In this document: positions 8,707 through 19,089 of the stretch, piece by piece
Position numbering within the stretch: position 1 is the first letter of the stretch
Layout of the letters: each line of letters begins with the position of its first letter
DNA from: Bicyclus anynana
Lineage: Eukaryota; Arthropoda; Insecta; Lepidoptera; Nymphalidae
Length of the DNA: 64,000 nt
Assembly (NCBI RefSeq): GCF_947172395.1
Contig: NC_069084.1
Span: 5,023,107 to 5,087,106, forward strand
Direction of reading: 5' to 3'
Position numbers and translations under genes: made by a program
Notes under the pieces: generated by a model
The model's database searches: none
What the model saw: only the letters and a program-made list of their open reading frames with translations
What the model was told of the DNA's origin: nothing

Positions 8707-11597
8707 ATGGATGACCAGGCGTGCCCACGCTGTAAAACTACGAAATACAGAAATCCATCACTAAAGTTGATGGTAAACATTTGTGGCCATGCTTTGTGCG
8801 AAAGTTGCGTGGATTTGTTATTTTTAAAAGGTAATTACTTCATTTAAAATTATTAGACCTTTTTTTACATTCTATAATGTCCATATATTTTATCAGAACA
8901 ACTTGTTTGAACAAGTAAATATACTTTATCTAAATAATAATAAATGCAAAAAATTTTCAAGGTTCCGGTTCATGTCCAGAATGCAATGTCCCATTACGCC
9001 GAAGCAATTTTAGAGTTCAGCTCTTTGAAGACTCTATGGTTGAAAAAGAAATAGACATAAGAAAAAGGGTACTAAAAGATTTTAACAAGAAAGAAGAAGA
9101 TTTTGCAACATTAAGGGAGTATAACGATTACTTAGAGGAAATTGAAACTATTATATTTAATTTAGTTAACAACATAGATATTGTAGGAACAAATAAAAGG
9201 ATAGAACAGTACAAGAAAGATAACAAAGAAGTTATTATGAAGAATAAAGCAAAAATAGGTAAGTGTTGATTGCTAATGAAATAGAAGGCCCACACAGCCT
9301 GGCGGTGTGATGTTTGCACGGAAAAAAAATGCTTTTATACTTATTAAGTCCCTATTAGTGGAAGCCTGTGACTTCATCTGCGTGAAATTCAGTTTTTCAC
9401 AACTCCTGCGGAAACCATGGATTATTCCAGAAAAAGTAGCCTATTTGTTAATTCAAAGTAAAACCTATTTCCATTCCAAATTTCAGCCAAATTGCTTCAG
9501 TATCTGCAGCATGAACTAGACACAATCTTTGCCTTTATAATATTAATGTGATTAAAGATTGTAATTACTGTAATTATGTGTAAATCTGTATTCTTTACAG
9601 GTAGAGAAGAGTTTGAATTGGAAGAAATATTGGAAATAGAGAAACAGATGGAGGAGTTGCGGAGAGCGGAAATTCTGAAAATGGAAGAGGAAGCCAAGAA
9701 ACAGAAGATCAGAGAAAAAGAGGCGCTCATAGATGAGCTCATGTTTGCAGAGGGAGATGCAAAGGATATACTGAACACATTTGCACAGACTGTTGCTAAT
9801 AAACAAGAAGATATAGTTCCAGTTTTGCCTAAAGTTGGTGTTTATTTATTTTTAATTAAATTTATTTTTACGTTTTTATGAAAGAAAAAATCTAAATAAT
9901 TGAATGGTTAGGGTAGGTAGGTAGGTATCGTAGGGCTAGAGTAGGAGTAAGGTAGGGGTAATGATAGGGTATTGGTAGGGTAGGGTCGGGGTAGGGTAGG
10001 GGTAAGGGTAGGGGTAGTTGAAAGTTTACATAGTGTTTCACGCAATATTTAATATATCGGCCTATTTTATCACTTAATTATGAGTAAAAAAAGCTTAAAT
10101 AATTAACATATACATATAAAAATATCTAATTTGTTTGTTGGTAAACAGTAGGTATGTTGTAGTATAAGATGTTATCTCAAACAAAAGGGTTCTAAATGAA
10201 TAGGGTCATGGCTCAGAATGTTCCTTCAAAGCAAGTTAGTGGAATAGTACCTATATAATTATGTATAAAAAATATACATTTTTATTAATCCAAAGTATAT
10301 TCTTCAACTTACGAATTCAGTCCATTAAGTTAGCGATCTAATAAGAATGTAAGGAATTTGCTGACATAAGTCAGTGGGTATTTTCTAGTTTTCTAATAGA
10401 GAAGTAGTTGAAAGTTTACATAGTGTTTCACGCAAACGAAGTCGCGGATGTCCGCTAGTTGAAAATATATTTGTTAACAATAACAATATTTTTATTAATT
10501 ATTTTCTAAGGTAACACAATTCTCTACTGGCGTGAAGTTCACTCGAGGCTCCGGGCAACAGCCAGTGCCGGTCATTGAAGAGGGTCCGCTGTACAGATAC
10601 GAGCCTCCCGAGTCACCTGACAGATGTGGACCGGACCCTCCCTCTATTGAGGAGATTTGTAACAATGGCTATCTGCAACATGTTAGGTGAGTTACTTAGA
10701 ACAGAAATTGACTAAGGAAGTACTATTGTCATGCATATTTGTGCTGTAACCCAGTTTCTTCTGCTTAGGTGCAATTGATATGTTTTTGGTTTAATTACAG
10801 TCATCTGTATGCGACCCACAACATTATATAGTGGAGACAAATCAACTAGTAGCGTCGACCTAAATAAAATTATGGGTTTGGCTACAATTTGTTGATTTTG
10901 TTTTCACAAGATGTTAGGTCTACTGTAGGCCTAGCATGCGTCAACGACATGTCACATGAAGACGAAAGTCATATTGTCGACCAATAGCGGCGGAGCCCGG
11001 TCCCATCACTCCAACGCAAAAAGAGCGATATTTTCTAATCTACCTCTATTGATCTTCTTCTTGTCTCGAGATCTGTTGTGGTGTGTATCTTAACACCTAT
11101 GCCTCAAGTAATCAATGATAGTATGGTCAATTATTAAAAAGATTTTGCCACAATATTGGAAGATATTTTAGTGAGGAGTGACAATGAGAAACTGCTCAAG
11201 TCAATAACAATTTATACAGAGTTTACTTGTTGCAATGTGGATGAATTATGTGGTGGACAGTAATACCCGAAAAAAGGACCATAACACGAAGAGTCACTTA
11301 ATGGAGTGACCTTTAACTAGAAACATGATCTGCTATGAAAAATTCAGTTTATAGTCAAGCGACTGATCACTGATAGATGTAACTGAACACAAAAAAAAAA
11401 CTTGTTGCAATGGGACTAAAGATGACAGCTATATTTGATCCGCCGCTATTGGTCGACATACATATATATTTGCAAATATAATGTTTATTAATTACAGAGC
11501 AGAGAATGAGACGGAGAAGGCGGCGGGCTACTCGTCGACGCTGCCGTGTCTGCGCGCGCTGCAGGACGCTCTGTCAGGCCTCTACCACGCCAGCTGA
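8707..11597 (+). CDS. MNAT1: CDK-activating kinase assembly factor MAT1
   Basis: Five coding exons: 8707-8830, 8962-9258, 9601-9833, 10511-10686 and 11498-11597. They total 930 nt, or 309 aa, the length I recall for human MAT1. A C3HC4 RING opens the protein with Cys6, Cys9, Cys26, His28, Cys31, Cys34, Cys46 and Cys49 all present. Next come the linker (RVQLFEDSMVEKEIDIRKRV) and a long charged coiled coil (EELRRAEILKMEEEAKKQK). The C-terminal part, FSTGVKF then YSSTLPCLRALQDALSGLY, is the cyclin H/CDK7-binding end. MAT1 stabilises the CDK7-cyclin H complex and anchors it to TFIIH, serving transcription initiation and cell-cycle CDK activation. The third donor (AAA|GTTGGT) is weak, but it is the only one that keeps frame with the next exon. 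Exon 5 is notably GC-rich. Confidence 0.93.
9355..9551 (-). mobile_element. Helitron-like element in MNAT1 intron 2
   Basis: A diverged copy of the 3494 element: the same AAAAGTAGCCTAT body and a TAATATTAATGTGA end on the minus strand, here with a decayed TTAG in place of CTAG. It ends about 50 bases before the exon 3 acceptor. Confidence 0.55.
9907..10014 (+). repeat. G-rich degenerate GGTAGG/GGGTA repeat
   Basis: Irregular runs of GGTAGG, GGGTA and GGGGTA lie on the coding strand of MNAT1 intron 3, about 75 bases after its weak donor. There are more than ten G-runs of two to four. It resembles but is not the insect telomere unit TTAGG. Confidence 0.75.
10405..10458 (+). mobile_element. Helitron-like 3' end in MNAT1 intron 3
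   Basis: The block GTAGTTGAAAGTTTACATAG is followed by the tail GAAGTCGCGGATGTCCGCTAG. The first part also occurs at about 10013-10044, just after the G-rich repeat. That implies two overlapping insertions or an internal duplication. Confidence 0.55.
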
Positions 11598-11693
11598 CAC
11601 GGCCCGCTGCAGGTCGTCGACACCATTGTGCTGGACTAGCGCGTACTGTGTGCCCATACTACAGCCTCTCTTGATGAGTACTGATTACCAACA

Positions 11694-11699
11694 AATAAA
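11694..11699 (+). terminator. AATAAA polyadenylation signal for MNAT1
   Basis: AATAAA lies 97 bases after the MNAT1 stop codon, in a short AT-rich 3' UTR. It is the first canonical signal downstream. Confidence 0.55.
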
Positions 11700-11890
11700 A
11701 TTAAAAATGAGGGTAGAAATCACTAGTCATTTCATACGAAATAATTATTATAATTAACTTGTTCTTAAATAGGCTACTCGCCTGCTTTACAAAACTAAGA
11801 TTTTTTACATAGAGGCAGTTTAGATGCCTAGAAACTCTAATCACATTTTTATTTGTGCAAATAATCTCGTAAAACAAAATTGTATTTTTA

Positions 11891-11975
11891 TCACGTCACC
11901 GCAAACGCCAATCATAAACTGTGACGTCATTCTTTAAAAGGCATCGGTTTGTGATTGGCGCTTGTGGTGACGTGA
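11891..11975. mobile_element. small foldback MITE, with partial third arm to 12036
   Basis: Arms of about 28 bp, starting TCACGTCACCGCAAACGCC, occur as an imperfect inverted repeat (11891-11918 and 11948-11975). A further partial arm at 11984-12036 repeats GCAAACGCCAATCA. The arms include TGACGTCA-like half-sites. Confidence 0.6.
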
Positions 11976-12390
11976 CATAATTACATCACTGCAAACGCCA
12001 ATCACGCTGTTATCTCTATGAATGACGTCACTTGCTAATGTGTTGTGTTTCGGCAGCAAAAATTTTACGTAGATATTTTTTCATTTATATTGAATTTTTT
12101 ACTAATTATTACTGACGGGACAAAATAAAATATAGCTTATAATACTTCCATAATTCAGTTTAAACACTGTTTACAGAAGAGGCAAGTAGCCTATTAATGA
12201 AAATACATTTGACTAATAAGTTTAGAACAATTAGATATGGTTAATATATTTTATATAACATTTTATATACAAACCATACATAATTTAAAATAAATAAGTT
12301 ATGAAAAGACATGCGTTTTCAACCTCCATTTCTAATTTCTTTGTTGGTAAACTGTACTCATCAAGATAGGCTGTAATATAAGATGGCGCT

Positions 12391-12440
12391 GTTTCAAGTC
12401 CTTAGAAATTCGCGTTTACGTTAACGTGATCGTCACAGTA
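12391..12440 (+). repeat. arm of a MITE family also at 15.3 and 44.6 kb
   Basis: The sequence CCTTAGAAATTCGCGTTTAC and its continuation to TCACAGTA matches both arms of the foldback at 44595-44723 and the core of the element at 15228-15405. Only one arm is visible here. Confidence 0.55.
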
Positions 12441-12498
12441 TCAATCTGCCACTCTGCCTCTGTACACAGCTCACCAGGTGGCCGAGCATGCGACATTA

Positions 12499-12920
12499 CT
12501 CGTGAAGAGAAATAGACAAAATGACGACCAATGGCGATGGTTTATTCCCAGTCCTCTCTTTCGTCGCAACGCAGTGAAGGAGATAGCGATGTTTTCGGTT
12601 TATATTTGTCTATTTATCTTCACGAGAAACTTCGTTTGGTCGCATGTTAGAGCCAGTGGTGTTAACATGTGACCCTGTGAAGAGAAATAGGCAAACTATC
12701 CAATGGCGGCGGAGTAGTCCCAGTCCCATCTTTTTCGTTGCAACGCAATGAAGGAGATAGCGATATTTTCAGTTGATATTTGTCTATTTCTCCTCACGAG
12801 AAATTCGTTTGGTCGCATGTTAGAACCGCAGTGGTTTTACTACACTACTCCACCGCCATTGGATAGGCAAACTATCCACTGGCGATGGAGTAGTCCCAGT
12901 CCTATATCTTTCATCGCAAC
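12499..12920 (+). repeat. 2.4 tandem copies of a ~177-bp repeat
   Basis: The block GTGAAGAGAAATAG...CCAATGGCG...AAGGAGATAGCGAT...TTCGTTTGGTCGCATGTTAGA appears from 12499 and again from 12676, with a partial third from about 12853. Related fragments with GACCAATAGCGG occur at 10.98, 11.44 and 58.37 kb, so the unit comes from a dispersed MITE-like family. Short frames here are by-products. Confidence 0.65.
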
Positions 12921-13006
12921 TAATTGGTCTTTCTATTACTAAAGCTACCTTTAGCGTTCTATAGCCCTGCCTCATAATGATTTGTCTTAAGTGAGCGCAA
13001 AGTATA

Positions 13007-13511
13007 GAAATGCAATCCTTGGAATGCAAAGGAATAGACGCAGGTGCAAACACATTGGTACAGCTTAGCTTATAACAGAGTTGTATTAGTATGTTCTGTT
13101 CTGTTCTGAAATGCAATCCTTGGAAAGCAACGGAATAGACACAGATGCAAATACATTGCTATGGCTTAGCTTATAACAGAGTTGTATTAGTATGTTCTGT
13201 TCTGTTCTGAAATCCAATCCTTGGAATGTAACGGAATAGACGCAGATGCAAATACATTGGTACAGCTTAGCTTATAACAGAGTTGTATTAGTACGTTCTG
13301 TTCTGTTCTGAAATCCAATCCTTGGAATGTAACGGAATAGACGCAGATGCAAATACATTGGGATGGCTTAGCTTATAACAGAGTTGTATTAGTATGTTCT
13401 GTTCTGTTCTGAAATGCAATCCTTGGAAAGCAATGAAATAGACGCAGATGCAAATACATTGGGATGGCCTATCTCATAACAGAGTTGTATTGGTATGTTC
13501 TGTATGATATG
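13007..13511 (+). repeat. 101-bp minisatellite, 5 units
   Basis: The anchor GAAATGCAATCCTTGGA (or GAAATCCAATCC...) starts at 13007, 13108, 13209, 13310 and 13411, an exact 101-base period. Each unit carries GGAATAGACGCAGATGCAAA, then AACAGAGTTGTATTAGTA, then TGTTCTGTTCTGTTCTG. The units differ at only a few positions, except the last, whose end is diverged. There are no spacers, so it is a tandem satellite and not CRISPR. Confidence 0.95.
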
Positions 13512-13789
13512 GAAACAAGAGACAAGTTCTAGAAACCTAGTTATGTATATACTCTTAATATAACAGTTAATTTGTATATATTGAATACTGCCAAATAGAT
13601 GTTGTATGTATATTTATAAGTGTGGTGTACTTAGTTATAATATTTATTAAGTGCCGAAACAGATAAACAGAGGACTACAGGCACCTAAGTATGAAATTCT
13701 ACTCAAGCTCCTACTAAGGAGTGTAATAAATTGATTATGGACCATAGTTTGATAATAGGGACGCAGTATTGTGGTTATTTTCAAATTTT

Positions 13790-13862
13790 CTAGTTGTGGG
13801 AATCGAACCCACGACTTTGGATGCAGAGGTCAGGGTCTCTACCCACTGAGCCACTCAGGCAT
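13790..13862 (-). mobile_element. tRNA-headed SINE fragment
   Basis: Read on the minus strand, GCCTGAGTGGCTCAGTGGGT (A-box-like) and GTGGGTTCGATTCCCAC (B box) sit with tRNA spacing. There is no tRNA fold with a proper acceptor stem, so I call it a SINE head. Confidence 0.55.
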
Positions 13863-13966
13863 CAAATAATAGTTGCCGTAATGATTCATAAAATTTAATT
13901 TAACTGTTTTCGTAACTTTTCTTTCCCTCAATAAAAAAAATACAAAATAATTAAAAGTGGTATCTA

Positions 13967-14138
13967 TCAGTGGCGGGGGATGGAATTTAGATATAGGCAA
14001 GCCAAATAAAAGGAAATTCATATAGCGTGATACAAACTCCGGTTTCTCATATACCTAGATACAGTACAACAATGAATATGCATGGATTTTTAAAGGTAAC
14101 CCGACGGGAATCGGCTTGCGTGAACTCTTCGTCGCTGG
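13967..14138. mobile_element. MITE, CAGTGGCG family, copy 1
   Basis: Short inverted ends (CAGTGGCG...CGTCGCTG) flank a body shared with the copy at 18304-18480. Shared blocks include GGAATTTAGAT, AAAGGAAATTCATA and GATTTTTAAAGGTAACCC. Possible TATC target repeats lie on both sides. Confidence 0.6.
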
Positions 14139-14889
14139 TATCTACGAGTATCGCAATATTTTAAATCTAGTTTGGTTATTGTACGCAGTACGCGTTTTTT
14201 TATATCGTTTTATTTATTGAAGCCCGATTAGTAACAAATTTTTGGTAAGTTTTTCAACGTGGCGTGAACTAAACTACATTGCATTAACTATTATATACAT
14301 TGTCTAGCGCCGCTACTGCCTTTCTGCCTTTATGTATTAAAGCAATGACTTCAGTTTTTTTAATTAGATTATTTCTATTAGATCATCATAGAACATCAAA
14401 ATAGCTAGTGATACTCTTAATGTATTTAGTTCTAAATGTCCTATTTATTTTGTTAATTAATAAGCATTTAAAAAGTGTTAAAAGAAGGTCGTTGAATCAT
14501 TCAAGTTACGAAACTTATCTCCTATTACTGTCTCTTCATTTCGATGTCTATACAAATAAATTCATGAAAAGTACAATATTAAATAAAATATAGTTATACA
14601 AAAAATGTTATTTACCTTCTTCATCATAATCATTATTACTATGGAGGTGTGAAAGACATTTATTTTGTCACTAGAATAATATGTCTGTCTGTTTATAAAA
14701 GTCAATTATTTGCAATGTCTACAATATATTGAAAATAATTGTACTGTGAATAATTTCGATTTCGTTCCTACATAGCAAATAAATAGATTTCCGAAATAAA
14801 AGTTACGTTATAATATAAGTTTTTTTTATTTTGGTTCTATTAAGTTTGTTTTACTTGTACCTTGTTACCATGTGGTTGTTATGGGCGTT

Positions 14890-14939
14890 AAGGCTAAGTC
14901 ACACAAGGAGAGTGAACTTGCCTCGTGTAGCTTAGCCTT
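14890..14939. repeat. short hairpin
   Basis: AAGGCTAAG at 14890 pairs with CTTAGCCTT at 14931. The stem continues imperfectly inward (CACACAAGG against CCTCGTGT) round an 11-base loop. The flanking DNA shows no gene. Confidence 0.5.
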
Positions 14940-15227
14940 TGGTATGTTAGTACTTTACTTGTATTAAACAAACTTGAAAGTCAGTATTGATTGTTGTTGA
15001 GTGAATAAAATGATATTAATATACTTACCCGTTTTATTTATTAGAAGTACGTACCTAAGTGATTGAAAATCAACTGTTTTTGACCAATTTCCAAAAAAAG
15101 CAGATTCAATTATGTTAGAGCAACCTGCTGACCTATTCACTAACTTTGACCAATTAGCCACCTGATATAATTAACATCAAATGAATACCAACGTATTTCG
15201 TATTTCTTATATCCCATTGATAACGCA

Positions 15228-15405
15228 AATCGCAATGTCAAACACACTGGTTAGTAATTTTGACCAGAGTTTTGGCATTGCTGCTGTTTCAGTACCTTAG
15301 AAATTCGCGTTTACGGTTACGCGATAGTCACAGTATGAAAAAATTGAGAACTGCTGCTAGGCACTCTGGTCCAAATTAATAACCAGTGTGTTTGAGATTG
15401 CGATT
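15228..15405. mobile_element. foldback MITE with another MITE fragment in its core
   Basis: Inverted arms of about 45 bp contain CAAACACACTGGTTA (15228-15272 and 15361-15405). The centre (15289-15347) is one arm of the CGCGTTTACG family seen at 12.4 and 44.6 kb, so one element nests in the other. Confidence 0.65.
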
Positions 15406-15419
15406 GTGATAAGAGAGGT

Positions 15420-15505
15420 TAGGCCAATAGTCCACCACACTGGCTCAATGCAGATTGGCAGACTTCACACACGTAGCGATTTGAGAAAATTCTCATGTAT
15501 CCAGA
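15420..15505 (-). mobile_element. SINE fragment (GGTGAAGGAAAACATCGTG type)
   Basis: A minus-strand copy of the block AGTCTGCCAATCTGCATTGA...GTGTGGTGGACTATTGGCCTAA, the 3' half of the SINE found complete at 33.6 and 56 kb. Confidence 0.5.
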
Positions 15506-16359
15506 ATGAAAAACCACTCGAGTTTTTGATTTCTCACGGGAGGGGTGTAAATCAGAACAAATGTTAATTCGTCGACAACTGCAGAAGCAAAATAGGTCAT
15601 TTATACGGCATTTGTGCAATTCCTTTTGTACACATATACTTACAGATACTTTACCTGTAAACGCAGTACATATTTCCAGTGCAGGTGTCGAAAAATAAGG
15701 GTCGCAAGCCTTACTCGTCACTCGCGTACCTACTCACCTGTACCGCTCAGAAATGACGGCTTAGTGCTCAGAGTTTTTTTTTGTTATAATATCAGCCTTC
15801 TAAGCGTTATTAACTGTAGTTCGGGGGCCCCGCATCATTGATACGGCTTATACGGCGGTAGCTACACCCCTGTACAAATTACAATGCCACATGAAAAGCG
15901 CGAAGTCTGACGATAAGTTCTTTTAATATGTGTGTGGCTGACAAAGCTTAGCTGAGTTACCTATCTGTCGATACCATGTCCCGTGCTTACCTACGTTCCC
16001 TACAAATTCCTCTACGTGTTCGTGTCCCGCGCCGCCCATATGTCGGCTTTAGCTTTATCACTCGAACAATATTTGCCTTTCTACGCGTTTGTCGGAAAAA
16101 ATCTATTGGAGTTATACAATGTTGTGGGCTATTTGCTTTCATGTTTCGTAATCCATGTATCAACGGAGTGTTTGAGTACGTACAGTAATTTTGGATATGG
16201 CTTTAACTTTATGTAAATACCTATGCGTTTTTATCTCTGCTTACAAATAAAAGAAAATAGATATACATACCTATATGGGCACTGACGCTTTCTTTGTATA
16301 CCTACTCGAAGTATCTAATTAGAAAAACGTTATACATACTTATTTATTACTCGCTAAAG

Positions 16360-16535
16360 GTTTAATTAAATATCACGTGTCTCAATCGGTGAAGGAAAAC
16401 ATCGTGAGGAAATCTGCATACCAGAGGATTATCTTAATTTTCTGCGTGTGTGAAGTCTGCCAATCCGCATTGGGCCAGCATGGTGAGAGGAGACTCGGGC
16501 TCAGCAGTGAGCCGAATATGGGTTGATGACGACGA
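16360..16535 (+). mobile_element. SINE 3' half (same type as 33.6 and 56 kb)
   Basis: Reads AAATATCACGTGTCTCAATC, then GGTGAAGGAAAACATCGTGA, TGTGTGAAGTCTGCCAATCC and a tail GAATATGGGTTGATGACGAC. It is 5' truncated and lacks the tRNA head. Confidence 0.7.
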
Positions 16536-17094
16536 TAGGTACAAAATCCGCAAGGCAGATGACTAGGTGCGAGCAGGTTAGGCAATCGGGTTTTTTAATT
16601 TTTTTAATTATTAGCTTGTTTTGTTATTTTTTTGTTATAGGTATATTGTTGTTGTTTAGCTTTACAGAACATGAAAATGCTGTTGTTATTGTTTCAATGA
16701 CAATTATTTTAGGTGAATAACAGACCAAAGTTAGTGAATAGGCCAGCAGATGTCAAGTGATGGACATCCATGTACCTACGTTCCTAGGTACATATACAGC
16801 ACCAGAGGATGCAAATGCGTAGTCAGTCTATGACCACCTTGACCCTCTACCAGCTCTATGGCTACTGTACTATACTAAATTAATAAAATAGTTAATGGCA
16901 CTATTAAATAACCACTAACCCAAGAGAGGGAGGTGGCCCTCTTGGATATACATATAGGTTGGTGGACTTAAGTAATTGTTTTTTTGGTGTTTGACACTGT
17001 AACAGACTAAGTATAGCAGATATATCAAAAATTTAAAATTTTGAAAAATTCGCCCGCAAGTCACCTATAATAAAAAAAAAACTAAATTGAAATA

Positions 17095-17203
17095 GCTTCA
17101 TCCGTTTGGGAGCTATGGTGCCACTGACAGACTGACAGATAGACAGACAGACAGACAGACACGTCAAACTAATAACACCCCTCTTTTTGCGTCGGGGGTT
17201 AAA
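17095..17203 (+). repeat. dispersed repeat with (ACAG)n and CGTCGGGGGTTAAA end
   Basis: GCTTCATCCGTTTGGGAGCTA is followed by ACAG/GACAG tetranucleotides, then TTTTTGCGTCGGGGGTTAAA. A second copy lies at 51981-52064. The family is unidentified. Confidence 0.65.
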
Positions 17204-17269
17204 AATAAACATTTATGAAAATCAAGTTTCCAACTCCAGACTGTAAAAGACTCTCTTGGAAGAAAGAAA

Positions 17270-17355
17270 ATTTCCTTATTTCATAGCTCGACCCAAGATT
17301 CAACCCAGAACCTCAAGATCCGGAGCCGCATAGGCTAACCACTGGGACAACAAGA
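17270..17355 (-). mobile_element. tRNA-headed SINE head fragment
   Basis: On the minus strand the tRNA-like head reads GTGGTTAGCCTATGCGG...TGGGTTGAATCTTGG. It resembles the SINE heads at 27.25 and 34.86 kb. Confidence 0.4.
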
Positions 17356-17412
17356 CTGTTTCTAGTTTTTGGATATTTACAACTTAAGTAAGTACATTTT
17401 AGCATAAATGTA

Positions 17413-17505
17413 ATGGTAATCGCTTCCATCTTAGACTGCATCATCACTTACCATCAGGTGAGATTGTAGTCAAGGGCTAACTCGTAAAGAATAAAAAAAA
17501 AAAAG
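17413..17505 (+). mobile_element. SINE 3' tail (CATCAGGTGAGATTGTAGTC type)
   Basis: CATCTTAGACTGCATCATCA, then CTTACCATCAGGTGAGATTG, then TAGTCAAGGGCTAAC and an A-rich tail. This is the 3' end of the family found full length at 50.2 kb. Confidence 0.7.
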
Positions 17506-18303
17506 GTATCTATCTATTTTGTGGAGCTTATTTATAGTTGTTATTGTTTTCAATTGAACAAGCACATAGAAGTTTAAACAGTTTTAGAGAAACTTTAAGC
17601 AAATTAATACCATAATCGTTACCGACTCTGTCAGACATACTAAACTCTGCACTGTATTAGGATCATTGGACGCTATCTGATTTTACTGTATTATCCATTG
17701 TCTATACGTGCCTTTATTGAATCCTATTCCAATTTGGCAACTTTAAAAATATCACATCCATTGCTTGTTTTTGTATATAAGTTAAAGAAGTTTGTGGGTA
17801 AAGTAGGCAATGTATATTGTCCAATGCGTTGTCATCGACTATGATGGTCTTACTGTATGTGGTGGTAGTGAAACTTGTTGTGGTGCGGTGGCAGATCGCG
17901 CGGTTACCGGTAATAAGAAGTCAATATTAGTGCTAGGCGGGCGGGGTTGACTACGATGCTTTGTTATGTATGGAGATGGAATATTTTTTGCGACTTGAAA
18001 TCTATTTCAAATCACATAAAGTTCCTTACAGTTCCTAACAGTAAATTGTAATGATTAAATCCATTTTCTTAATAGTTAAATCCAAGTGTTTTTATCGTTT
18101 ACATTTTGTTACAATTTCAAAGACGGGTTGGCTTCGGTTGTAAGGAGTACAGACAAGCGTTTGACAAACGCGTTTTTATGTAAAATCCAACATTATAATA
18201 TTCGGTACTATCATCTGAGAGTGGTTGCAGCAACGACTTTTCCATAAACTGTCTCCGAGGTAACGGCTTCACTTGTAATAAACACTCTTTCGTCAATAGA
18301 CGG

Positions 18304-18480
18304 TAGCAGTGGCGAAGGATGGAATTTAGATGAAGGTAAGCCTCCCAAAGAAAAGGAAATTCATACAGCGTGATCTCCGGTTTCTCAAATATCTAGATAC
18401 ATTGCAACAAAGGATATGCACGGATTTTTAAAGGTAACCCGGCGGGATTCGTACCTAGCAAAAGCTCTTCGCCGCTGCTA
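18304..18480. mobile_element. MITE, CAGTGGCG family, copy 2
   Basis: The ends TAGCAGTGGCGAAG and CTTCGCCGCTGCTA are near-perfect inverted repeats. The body matches 13967-14138. Confidence 0.7.
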
Positions 18481-18589
18481 GGTAGGGAGGGAGGGTATAT
18501 ATTTTTCTTTTTTGATAATAATAATAATTCAATTATTATCAACGGAGGTTTTATGCTAGCGCATAAAACCTGCTATCTGGCTATGCATC

Positions 18590-18721
18590 TGGCTACCAGA
18601 TGCAGGGAAGAAGAAGAAGGGAAGCGTTCGGGAAGGGTGTTTTGGCTTCAGTCCGGGCGCCCCCGAGATCGAGAGTTAAAAAGCCCACGTCTGGGTGACG
18701 TCAGATATCGGGGACCTCGTC
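18590..18721 (+). repeat. dispersed GC-rich repeat (GGTGACGTCAGATATCGGGG)
   Basis: The block CCGGGCGCCCCCGAG...TTAAAAAGCCCACG...GGGTGACGTCAGATATCGGGG occurs inverted at 33905-34000. It directly abuts a SINE at its right end. The parent element is not identified. Confidence 0.55.
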
Positions 18722-19048
18722 TTTTTTTTTATTCTTTACAAGTTAGCCCTTGACTTCAATCTCGCCTGATGGTAAGTGATGATGTAATTTAAGATGGAAG
18801 CGGGCTAACTTCTTAGGAGGAGGATGACTATCCACACTCTTATCGGTTTCTACACGACATCGTACCGGAACGCTAAATCGCTTGGCGGTACGTCTTTGTC
18901 GGTAGGGTGGTAACTAGCCACGGCCGAAACTTCCCACCAGTTAGACCTGGACCAATTAAGAAAACCTCAATCGGCCCAGCCGGGGATCGAGCCCAGGTCC
19001 TCCGTCATTAAATCCACCGCGCATACCACTATGCCACGGAGGCTGTCG
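18722..19048 (-). mobile_element. near full-length tRNA-headed SINE
   Basis: Minus-strand copy of the 50.2-kb SINE. The head GCCTCCGTGGCATAGTGGTA and B-box GGGCTCGATCCCCGGC lie at its right end. The body has GGTGGGAAGTTTCGGC and TACCGACAAAGACGTACCGC, and the tail has ACCATCAGGCGAGATTGAAG. Confidence 0.85.
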
Positions 19049-19089
19049 AAGGACGTCCATCCGCTGATATGATGATGATGATGAATATG

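Noticed and set aside
9497..9806. Two antisense frames over MNAT1 exon 3
   Set aside because: Shadows of the Glu/Lys-rich coiled-coil exon; Ser/Phe/Leu-rich with no independent signal.
9907..10014. Interstitial telomere repeat
   Set aside because: Units are GGTAGG and GGGGTA, not TTAGG, and are irregular.
13007..13511. CRISPR-like repeat array
   Set aside because: Units are contiguous 101-mers without unique spacers, in an animal genome.
13790..13862. Minus-strand tRNA gene
   Set aside because: The best tRNA-like arrangement in the window, but the ends do not pair into an acceptor stem. Treated as a SINE head.
15976..16216. Overlapping frames MSRAYL... and MLTYVP...
   Set aside because: Two frames over the same unique stretch, neither with domain features or splice signals at sensible places.
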